Positions 1-6,285 of a stretch of DNA of 6,667 bases are shown here, piece by piece. The notes below the pieces were generated by a model, which worked only from the letters and a program-made list of their open reading frames with translations, did no database searches and was not told where the DNA came from. Origin of the DNA: Planctomycetaceae bacterium. Its GTDB lineage: Bacteria > Planctomycetota > Planctomycetia > Planctomycetales > Planctomycetaceae. A program made the position numbers and the translations under genes. The DNA lies in contig JAGQQP010000235.1 of NCBI GenBank assembly GCA_020426085.1, positions 1 through 6,667 on the forward strand, read 5' to 3'. Numbering within the stretch: the first letter of the stretch is position 1; every line of letters starts with the position of its first letter.

Positions 1-613
1 TTGTGCTTTCGCTGGTGAAGGTTCCCCGGTACTCCCGCGCGGAGACGGTTCCGGCCGGCGTTTCCACACTGGCAGGTTCTCCGACGGAATCCCACTGGGT
101 GTAGTGTTCCAGCATGGTGATCATGGGGTAGAAGCGAAGAATGTTGGTTTTCAGCGGTTCGACTGGTCGGTCACCGATTTTGCGATAACCGCGGACAATC
201 GGCAGAAATGTAATCGGCAGTTCATTTTTGCCAATCGTCGCTTTGATTTCACCGCTGATGGCTTTTTCGGGAACCAGCACTTTGTAAATGCGCGGGCCCG
301 AAACACCGGGAGCAACTCCCGATTCTGTTGATTTACCGGTGATACATTTGAATTCCAGCCAGCGACAGGCGGTCTGTTCCCCTTCATACTCGGCCATTTC
401 AGAACCGACGGAACTGATGATCAGATGCCGCGTCCATTGCAGTTTGATGTTCAAATCGTTGGATTCGGGGCCCGGCATCTCTTTTTCATAGGTCCCTTCA
501 AAGCGGACCCAGGAGCCGTCGGCGGGCAGTTCCCAGATCAGTCCCTGTGCAGAAAGGGAATCCGAGAAGGAAACAACGCAGATCAGTGACAGAAGCAAAG
601 TACGTACGGACAT
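1..613 (-). CDS. Exported protein of unknown function, 3' end cut by the window edge
   Basis: Reading the minus strand from the ATG at 613-611 gives 204 codons without a stop before the window ends, so the C terminus is missing. The start is chosen because it opens a classic Sec signal peptide: MSVR, a hydrophobic core (LLLSLICVVSF, residues 6-16) and a likely signal peptidase I site after SLSA (residue 22). The frame stays open upstream, but no start there would place the signal peptide at the N terminus. I see no clear Shine-Dalgarno sequence before the ATG. The mature part begins LIWELPADGSWVRFEGTY and is rich in alternating polar and hydrophobic residues, suggesting a beta-rich periplasmic domain; I recognise no catalytic motif. 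Cysteines at 83 and 90 could pair. The gene diverges from sppA across a 321 bp spacer. Codon use matches the sppA side, and I take it to be a lineage-restricted planctomycete protein. That the gene is real is fairly sure; its role is unknown. Confidence 0.8.
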   Translation of the reverse strand, partial: MSVRTLLLSLICVVSFSDSLSAQGLIWELPADGSWVRFEGTYEKEMPGPESNDLNIKLQWTRHLIISSVGSEMAEYEGEQTACRWLEFKCITGKSTESGVAPGVSGPRIYKVLVPEKAISGEIKATIGKNELPITFLPIVRGYRKIGDRPVEPLKTNILRFYPMITMLEHYTQWDSVGEPASVETPAGTVSAREYRGTFTSEST

Positions 614-820
614 GTTTTTAAAACCACAGTGAGTACAGGGAACGGAACTGTGACCGGAGATCACGCGAGCAACCAGCTGTTCCAGTGTGACAAATGATGC
701 ATCCTCTGACAACACTTTTTGGTTTTTCCCACAGGAATTTTCCGAAGCAATCACATTTCAGTGCGTATAACGGGAGCATCAGTCAACTCTTTCTTGACCG
801 TAGCCTGTTGTTCCACTTAG

Positions 821-835
821 ACTGCTTATAGCAGT
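821..835. promoter_or_regulatory. Short perfect dyad upstream of sppA, possible operator
   Basis: ACTGCT and AGCAGT form 6 bp perfectly complementary arms around the 3-base spacer TAT. The dyad sits about 100 bp before the sppA start and 21 bp after a TTGACC hexamer, where a repressor could act. Arms this short are expected roughly by chance in a spacer of this size, so the regulatory reading is speculative. Confidence 0.15.
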
Positions 836-923
836 TAATACGAATTTAACGTTTACCAGAGTGATCTCTTCTGCTGCAGCACAACGCTTCTGGCTCTGCA
901 AACAATACATACGTCCCGATTCT

Positions 924-927
924 GGAG
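924..927 (+). promoter_or_regulatory. Ribosome binding site of sppA
   Basis: GGAG lies 7 bases before the ATG at 935. This spacing favours the ATG at 935 over the second in-frame ATG at 941, which would give a 13-base spacer. Confidence 0.65.
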
Positions 928-934
928 ATTTCTG

Positions 935-2761
935 ATGTCGATGCCTGTTCATAACAATCGTTGGTTCCTTGTGGCGCTGCTTCTGGGATGTGCATTACTT
1001 CTGACTCCCCATGCCGCCTCCGCAGCTGACAAGGACAAAGCTGCTGAAAAAGAAGAAAAACCGGTCCGCGAAAACTGGGCGCACATGGTGATTAAAGGCT
1101 CGTACCCCGAAGGCCCGCAGATGCCCGGCCTGTTCGGCGATGTCACCGAGTCGCTCTCCAAAGTTGTTTCACGTCTCGAAAAAGCGGCGGAAGATAAATC
1201 GCTGACCGGCGTGGTATTGCATTTCAAAGGGACCGAGCTCGGCTGGGCCAAGTTGAATGAACTGCGCCAGGCTATCAAAAAAGTCCGCAAGAACGACAAG
1301 AAAGTCTTCGCCTGGATTGAATCGGGAATGACGAAAGATTACCTGATCGCGTCCGCCTGCGATCAGATCGTGATGCCCGAGTCGGCTTCGCTGATTCTGC
1401 TTGGGCTGCGTGCGGAAGTCAGCTTCTATAAGAATCTGTTCGACATCCTGGATATCAAGCCCGATATCCTGCGGGTCGGCAAATACAAGTCGGCGGCAGA
1501 ACCTTATACACGCACCGAAATGAGCGACGCGTTTCGCGAAGAAATGGAAGCGCTGCTCGATAATTACTTCGGGCAGATCACCAGTATGATCTCCGAATCA
1601 CGGGGAATGTCTGCTGAGAAAGTCGAAGCGGCCATCAACGGCGGTCCTTATATGGCAGCGGAAGCAAAGAAGCTCGGCCTGATCGATCACATCGCCTACG
1701 AAGACCAGCTGCCCAAACTGCTCACAGGCAAGGACAGTAAGAACGACGTCAAGCTGATCAAAAAGTATGCGAAGAAACGGGCCGACACCGACTTCTCCGG
1801 CATCGCCGGGCTCATCAAACTGATGGACCTGCTGGCAGGCATCGATTCTTCACAGCGTATCGGCTCCGGTCCGCGGATTGCCGTCATCTATGCCACGGGG
1901 GCCATCATGTCCGGTTCGTCTGCTCAGGGAAGTCTGCTGGGCGGCAACGTTCTGGGTTCAGATACTTTCATTAAAGCCGTTGAGAAAGCAGCCGACGATG
2001 ACCAGGTCAAAGCCATCGTGGTCCGCGTCGACAGTCCCGGCGGCAGCGCCCTGGCCAGCGATCTGATGTGGCGCTCCCTCGAAGAAGCCGGCAAACCGAT
2101 TGTCGTCAGCATGGGCGATGTTGCCGCCAGTGGTGGCTACTACATCTCCATGGGGGCCGAACGCATTTTTGCCGAACCCGGTACCCTCACCGGTTCGATT
2201 GGTGTCGTGGGCGGCAAGCTGGCGATTGAAGGCCTCTACAAAAAAATCGGCATCACGACCAGCGTCATCTCACGCGGCAGTAACAGTGGAACCTTCAGCC
2301 CGCTCACCGGTTTTACGGAATCAGAACGCGTTGCCGTCACCGGAATGCTGAATGCCATCTACAAACAGTTTACCGAGAAAGCGGCCGCTGGTCGCAAAAT
2401 GGACTACGACAAACTGGAAGCCCTCGCGCGAGGTCGGGTCTATACCGGCGAAATGGCGTTGAAACTCGGTCTCGTCGATCAGCTGGGAACACTGGACGAA
2501 GCCATCGAACACGCCCGCAAACTGGGCAAAATCGAAGATGGCGCGAAGTTTGAAAAACTGATTCTCCCCCGACCGACCAGCCCGTTCGAACAGTTATTTG
2601 GCCCGGTGGACGGTGATACGCAACAGCGTCAGCAGGTCTCGCGTCTGCTCGATTCCCTCGCACCAGGTCTGGCTGAACAGGTGAAAAAAATGGACCTGAT
2701 CAATTTACTGTCTCGGGAAAAGTCGCTCACAATTATGCCATTCGAGATTCGCGTCCAGTAA
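935..2761 (+). CDS. sppA: Signal peptide peptidase SppA, 67K type (peptidase family S49)
   Basis: SppA is a membrane-associated serine protease that degrades signal peptides left after protein export, using a Ser/Lys dyad. At 608 residues this is the long two-domain form (E. coli SppA is 618). The N-terminal S49 domain spans about residues 90-260 and holds VGKYKSAAEP (181-190); Lys185 aligns with the E. coli general base Lys209. The C-terminal S49 domain (about 314-530) holds VDSPGG (365-370), then GDVAASGGYYIS (394-405), where Ser399 aligns with the E. coli nucleophile Ser409, then TLTGSIGV (417-424). The dyad is therefore complete. The N terminus (NNRWFLVALLLGCALLL) is a hydrophobic segment that acts as a signal peptide or an anchor; AASA at 27-30 looks like a signal peptidase I site. 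Residues 31-45 are Lys/Glu-rich. The tail after about 540, ending MPFEIRVQ, lies outside the peptidase domains. A repeat-protein gene follows 72 bp downstream on the same strand. Identification is secure; the mode of membrane attachment is inferred. Confidence 0.95.
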   Translation: MSMPVHNNRWFLVALLLGCALLLTPHAASAADKDKAAEKEEKPVRENWAHMVIKGSYPEGPQMPGLFGDVTESLSKVVSRLEKAAEDKSLTGVVLHFKGTELGWAKLNELRQAIKKVRKNDKKVFAWIESGMTKDYLIASACDQIVMPESASLILLGLRAEVSFYKNLFDILDIKPDILRVGKYKSAAEPYTRTEMSDAFREEMEALLDNYFGQITSMISESRGMSAEKVEAAINGGPYMAAEAKKLGLIDHIAYEDQLPKLLTGKDSKNDVKLIKKYAKKRADTDFSGIAGLIKLMDLLAGIDSSQRIGSGPRIAVIYATGAIMSGSSAQGSLLGGNVLGSDTFIKAVEKAADDDQVKAIVVRVDSPGGSALASDLMWRSLEEAGKPIVVSMGDVAASGGYYISMGAERIFAEPGTLTGSIGVVGGKLAIEGLYKKIGITTSVISRGSNSGTFSPLTGFTESERVAVTGMLNAIYKQFTEKAAAGRKMDYDKLEALARGRVYTGEMALKLGLVDQLGTLDEAIEHARKLGKIEDGAKFEKLILPRPTSPFEQLFGPVDGDTQQRQQVSRLLDSLAPGLAEQVKKMDLINLLSREKSLTIMPFEIRVQ

Positions 2762-2822
2762 TGATTCTGGTTATGCTGATCGAATTTTAGAAAACCAACA
2801 CGCCGCAGTTATGATAGACAGC

Positions 2823-2828
2823 AAGGAG
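2823..2828 (+). promoter_or_regulatory. Ribosome binding site of the FG-GAP/VCBS repeat gene
   Basis: AAGGAG, a near-perfect Shine-Dalgarno sequence, lies 5 bases before the ATG at 2834 and fixes that start. It is stronger than the sppA site, so this gene may be translated well even if it is transcribed only by read-through from sppA. Confidence 0.75.
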
Positions 2829-2833
2829 ACAGG

Positions 2834-5164
2834 ATGTTAAACGGCTCACGCAAATCAATCAGAATTCTCAGCCTTGTATTATTGGTAATCTACTGCGTCG
2901 CCGCTGATGGCCCGCGTGCTCACGCGGATGAGAAAGCGAGGCTGGGAGATTCTTACGGCTTTAAACCGCTGGAACTCTTCAAGCTCTCCGACCGCTCCTC
3001 CAACATGCTGGCCGAGGATCTCAACGGGGATGGCCTGAATGATCTGATTCTGATTGATAACAGTAACAGCCGCATCGATGTCCTGCAGCAGCGTGCTCCC
3101 GGGGAAGAAGTCACACCGGATGAGACGTCAGACGAAGTCAACGCCATTCCCAATGATGCCCGTTTAAAGCACATCAAAATTCCCGTGGATGTCTCCATTA
3201 CTGCGCTGACCGTGGGCGATTTTAATGGTGACGGACTCAAAGACCTGGCCTACCTGGCCCTGCCGGACCGTCTCATCATTCGCTATCAGACGAAATCAGG
3301 TGAATGGTCGGACCGCAAACGCATCCGGCTCGCCGACCTGCAGTCTACGCAATGGACGATTGCCGCCGGTGATTTGAATAACGATCAGAAAACCGATCTC
3401 ATCGTCCTGGGTACCAATCACACCTATGTCATCCTGCAGGACGAGAAAGGGGAATTGAAAACCCCTCGCTCCATTCTGAATACATCTCCCAAGCTCGGGC
3501 TTGCCGCCATTGCGGATCTGAATGGAGATGGACGCAACGACTTTACGTATGCCACCCGCGATGGCAAAGATCAGATGCTCTGTGCTCGACTGCAGAAACC
3601 GGATGGAAATCTGGGGCCGGAAATCCGCTTTGAACTTTCCAATCCCCGCTCGGTCACGCTGTCAAACATTGATGGCAAACCCGGTTCCGAAATTCTCACC
3701 ATCGATTCGCAGACCGGAAGAATGCGCATTCAACAGCTGGAAAAATCGGCGACTCAAAATGGCGATCTTTCCAAACGGCTCACGATGTACGGCTTCGGTG
3801 AAGAAGGTTCGGGCCGAAATCGTGGTTTCGATCTGGGTGATATCAACGGAGACGGAATTACCGACGTCGTGGTTTCCGACCCGGAAACCGCACAGATGCT
3901 GGTCTACCTGCAGGCGAAAGGCAGAGGCCTCGATCTCGGGCAGACCTATCCGGGCCTGCTGGGAGTCGAACAGTTACGCATTGAAGATGTCAACGGCGAT
4001 GGACGGGCCGAAGTGTTTGTCCTCAGCGAACGGGAAAAGATTATCGGCGTCAGCTCGTTTGAAAATCAGCGGCTCTCATTCCCCAAAATCCTGCCAGTGA
4101 AAGGGGAGCCTGTTGCCTTTGAAATGGCAGACCTCGACGGCAACCATTCTCCCGAGTTGATCTATGTCTCACGGGTGGAGTCGAATCAGTATAAACTTCA
4201 GGCATTAAAACTGAATCCGGATGGTTCCTGGGTCGAGTATCATTTTCCCAGTAATCCTCCCAACCTGGAAAACCCGAAATCATTAGTCAAACTCGATGCC
4301 AACGGCGACGGGATTTTTGAACTGATGGCGTTTTACGGGCTCTCCCGTTCTCCCAAAATGATCACCCTGACTCCCAAACAGACGCCGCAGCTGATCACAC
4401 CTTCCGGGGGAATCAACCTCGATGAGATCAAGCCGGAATCGATTTTCATAGGCGGCCCGAAGCGGGACTGGATTCTGACCGCTCAGAATAATTTCGCCCG
4501 CAGACTGGTGTTGAACTCCGATAATCAGTGGCAGGTGCTCGATCAGTTCAATGCGCCGGAAAGTAAAGCCCGCGTGGTCGGAGCCGTCAACATTAACCTG
4601 GATGGTGAACCCGGTGACGAAATCGTGCTGATCGATCTGGGAGTGCAGAAGCTTCGCATCCTGCGGAAAGAATCCAACGTGTATCGTCCCTGGAAAGAGG
4701 TCGAGATCGGCGAATTTCCTTTCCTGTCCGCGCACGTCGCCGACCTGAATGGGGACCAGCAGTCTGATCTGGTTCTGTTTGGTCGCGGCCAGTTCGGCAT
4801 TCTGTACTCAGGCCAGACCCCTCCCACTTTGAAAGATGTCGCTTCGTACGAATCCAAAATTCCGCAGGCCTATTTTACTGACTCCGTGGCCGGCGATCTG
4901 AACGGCGACGGGCAGTCGGATGTCGTAATTCTGGATCTGCGCACGCACCAGGTGGAAATCCTGAATTTCCAGGAACACGAAGGACTGAAGCACGCTTTGA
5001 ACTTCAAAGTCTTCGAAGAGAAAACCTTTTCGCGTTCCAACCAGTCCGGCGTTGATCCCCGGGAAGCCGTCATTGCCGACATAACCGGCGACAATCGCAA
5101 AGACCTGATCCTGTTATGCCACGATCGCGTCTTACTCTACCCTCAGGATGATGGGAAAAAATAA
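2834..5164 (+). CDS. Exported FG-GAP/VCBS repeat protein, predicted double beta-propeller
   Basis: This 776-residue protein starts with a signal peptide: SRKSIR, a hydrophobic core at 11-23 and a probable cleavage after AHA (residue 31). The rest is made of blades with the Asp-rich calcium loop of FG-GAP/VCBS repeats (type DxNGDGxxD followed by three or four hydrophobic residues). I find loops starting near residues 62, 129, 180, 228, 279, 336, 385, 433, 488, 588, 637, 688 and 749, the best being DLNGDGLND, DFNGDGLKD, DINGDGITD and DLNGDGQSD. Spacing is mostly 48-61 residues, the size of one propeller blade. Loops near 279, 433 and 749 are diverged but keep acidic positions. The 100-residue step from 488 to 588 leaves room for a blade without a loop (FIGGPKRDWIL, near 537-547). 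No transmembrane anchor, catalytic domain or sorting tail is visible. Such proteins usually bind calcium and serve as extracytoplasmic binding or scaffold proteins; the ligand here is unknown. The gene follows sppA by 72 bp and converges on the DUF368 gene with an 11 bp gap. Confidence 0.9.
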   Translation: MLNGSRKSIRILSLVLLVIYCVAADGPRAHADEKARLGDSYGFKPLELFKLSDRSSNMLAEDLNGDGLNDLILIDNSNSRIDVLQQRAPGEEVTPDETSDEVNAIPNDARLKHIKIPVDVSITALTVGDFNGDGLKDLAYLALPDRLIIRYQTKSGEWSDRKRIRLADLQSTQWTIAAGDLNNDQKTDLIVLGTNHTYVILQDEKGELKTPRSILNTSPKLGLAAIADLNGDGRNDFTYATRDGKDQMLCARLQKPDGNLGPEIRFELSNPRSVTLSNIDGKPGSEILTIDSQTGRMRIQQLEKSATQNGDLSKRLTMYGFGEEGSGRNRGFDLGDINGDGITDVVVSDPETAQMLVYLQAKGRGLDLGQTYPGLLGVEQLRIEDVNGDGRAEVFVLSEREKIIGVSSFENQRLSFPKILPVKGEPVAFEMADLDGNHSPELIYVSRVESNQYKLQALKLNPDGSWVEYHFPSNPPNLENPKSLVKLDANGDGIFELMAFYGLSRSPKMITLTPKQTPQLITPSGGINLDEIKPESIFIGGPKRDWILTAQNNFARRLVLNSDNQWQVLDQFNAPESKARVVGAVNINLDGEPGDEIVLIDLGVQKLRILRKESNVYRPWKEVEIGEFPFLSAHVADLNGDQQSDLVLFGRGQFGILYSGQTPPTLKDVASYESKIPQAYFTDSVAGDLNGDGQSDVVILDLRTHQVEILNFQEHEGLKHALNFKVFEEKTFSRSNQSGVDPREAVIADITGDNRKDLILLCHDRVLLYPQDDGKK

Positions 5165-5175
5165 TCGCAGTTCGA

Positions 5176-6186
5176 TCAGAGTTCTGATGTGCCATGCATG
5201 GCGTACTTTTGTGAGAGATAATCCAGCCCCCAGATTAAAAGGGCGGCGAGGATGATGAGCACAATCGAAGCCCAGAACTGCCCGTCAAAAGCGGTCGGCC
5301 AGACATTTTCATAGATCCGATGTTTGAACGGAACCATCTCGGGAGTCTGGTCCGCGGTGTAGGGGGTCACATCCACTTTGAACGGCCAGATTCGTCTGAG
5401 CGATCCGACCATCAGCCCACATAAGACGGCCATCGTCAGCGTGTGGTAGTTGTGCAGCAGCCAGCGCAATACCTTGCTGAACAGGATCAGTCCAATCAGA
5501 CAGCCCAAAACAAACACAACCACGGTCAACAGGCCGCTCCAGTCGATGTTGCCTTTCAGCAGTTCCTTCGGGATCGTTTTCAACAGACCTGTGACGTCGT
5601 GATATTTCCCCAGAAGAATCAGAATCAACGCACCACTGATGCCCGGCAGGATCATCGCGCAGATCGCGACCGCACCGCTGGCGAGGAACACGTACCAGGA
5701 CCGGGTCACGACCTCGGCCGCACCTTCGGCGACCTCGGTGTCGGTTCGGAGGCCGAGGAGCAGGAACATCACGACGCCGACGGCGACCATGACGGCGATC
5801 GCCGTCGCGTCGACCCGGTCGATCAACCTCCAGGCGACGATCGCCACCCCCATCACCCGAGCGAGGAACAGCGCGGTGACCTCCGCCGCCTCGTTCTCGA
5901 GGAGGTGCCGGAGGACCAACAACAGTGCAGTGCTCGCGACGAGCACACCGCCGAGGAGCGACAGCAGCCAGACCCACTCGACCTCGGCGAGCTTCGCCCT
6001 GAATCCGGTGAGGTCGCCGGTCAGCAGGTGCCGGACGGCGCCGGCGCCGGTGCGGACGTTGCGGATCAGCCGGTCGTAGATCCCGAGCACGAGGGCGATC
6101 GTGCCGCCCGAGACCCCCGGGACGATGTCGGCGGCGCCCATCGCGAAACCGCGGGCGACCTGGAGGGCTGGGGTCGGGACTGCCAC
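5176..6186 (-). CDS. popT: DUF368 family membrane protein (PopT-type undecaprenyl phosphate translocase), hybrid of two sources
   Basis: DUF368 proteins are polytopic inner-membrane proteins; members named PopT flip undecaprenyl phosphate back across the membrane, recycling the lipid carrier for peptidoglycan and other envelope polymers. The 336 residues show both family signatures: RGFAMGAADIVPGVSGGT (12-29) and ICAMILPGISGAL (175-187), the matching motifs of the two inverted halves. Hydrophobic segments lie near 72-92, 104-122, 127-146, 163-192, 217-237, 249-262 and 305-320, so the topology looks complete. The start used is GTG at 6186-6184 with no visible Shine-Dalgarno sequence; a start at Met16 or further upstream cannot be excluded. 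The notable oddity is composition: residues 1 to about 180 use almost only G/C-ending codons, as the neighbouring cobT does, whereas residues from about 184 on use AGT, TTG, ATT, CTT, AAA and TAT freely, like the genes on the left. The frame is unbroken. I trust the family assignment but doubt that this exact protein exists in one organism. Confidence 0.85.
   Translation of the reverse strand: MAVPTPALQVARGFAMGAADIVPGVSGGTIALVLGIYDRLIRNVRTGAGAVRHLLTGDLTGFRAKLAEVEWVWLLSLLGGVLVASTALLLVLRHLLENEAAEVTALFLARVMGVAIVAWRLIDRVDATAIAVMVAVGVVMFLLLGLRTDTEVAEGAAEVVTRSWYVFLASGAVAICAMILPGISGALILILLGKYHDVTGLLKTIPKELLKGNIDWSGLLTVVVFVLGCLIGLILFSKVLRWLLHNYHTLTMAVLCGLMVGSLRRIWPFKVDVTPYTADQTPEMVPFKHRIYENVWPTAFDGQFWASIVLIILAALLIWGLDYLSQKYAMHGTSEL
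5638..5690. other. Composition breakpoint, probable chimeric junction
   Basis: GC content rises from 28/60 in 5581-5640 to 41/60 in 5641-5700 and 44/60 in 5701-5760, and stays high to the end. On the minus strand the last codons that fit either source encode SGAVAICAMILPGI; the next codons (AGT at 5637-5635, then GGT, GCG, TTG, ATT) fit only the left-hand style. The switch therefore lies within or beside the stretch coding for the most conserved motif of DUF368, where two homologous genes are most similar. This supports a join between two different DUF368 genes rather than a gradual change within one genome. Confidence 0.75.
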
Positions 6187-6285
6187 GGCGTGGGAGGCTA
6201 CCCGGCGGTGCCGGTGGGGTCGCCGTGAATCACCGCAGAGCTCCGGTAGACCAACTGCTGCGAGCCGGGCTTCGTCGGGCCGGTG

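Larger units (their letters stand above)
614..934. other. Divergent intergenic region between the exported-protein gene and sppA
   Basis: This 321 bp stretch separates two gene starts pointing away from each other, so promoters for both should lie here. Neither strand shows a convincing open frame with a start and ribosome site. A TTGACC hexamer at 794-799 resembles a -35 element facing sppA, but the sequence 17 bp further on (TTAGAC, 817-822) is a poor -10, so no promoter is claimed. The part from about 814 to 850 is AT-rich and includes a short dyad at 821-835. No rho-independent terminator, tRNA or riboswitch fold was recognised. Confidence 0.5.

Noticed and set aside
104..491. Short plus-strand frames in the left part of the window
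   Set aside because: They lie opposite the signal-peptide-bearing minus-strand frame, lack ribosome sites, and look like antisense translations of it.
2810..2815. TATGAT, a good -10 hexamer, just before the repeat-protein gene
   Set aside because: No adequate -35 lies 16-18 bp upstream (best is TTTAGA), and the start of transcription would fall inside or next to the Shine-Dalgarno sequence, leaving almost no leader.
3522..4100. Plus-strand frame of 192 codons inside the repeat-protein gene
   Set aside because: It overlaps the well supported VCBS frame in another phase, has no ribosome site of its own, and encodes no recognisable domain.
4283..4735. Minus-strand frame of 150 codons inside the repeat-protein gene
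   Set aside because: It is a shadow frame. The sense strand carries periodic calcium-loop motifs through the same interval, so coding is on the plus strand.
5165..5175. Possible bidirectional terminator between the convergent stop codons
   Set aside because: The gap is only 11 bp, and neither it nor the adjoining coding ends show a stem-loop followed by a T run on either strand.
5443..6228. Long plus-strand open frame of 261 codons opposite the DUF368 gene
   Set aside because: It is antisense to a clear membrane protein gene. The product is dominated by Asp, Gln, Glu and Arg with no fold-like hydrophobic pattern, as expected from the complement of a GC-rich gene for a hydrophobic protein.
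6187..6285. Possible small gene between cobT and popT
   Set aside because: The open frame across it is an out-of-phase extension under cobT; no start, ribosome site or recognisable product such as CobS or CobU is present.
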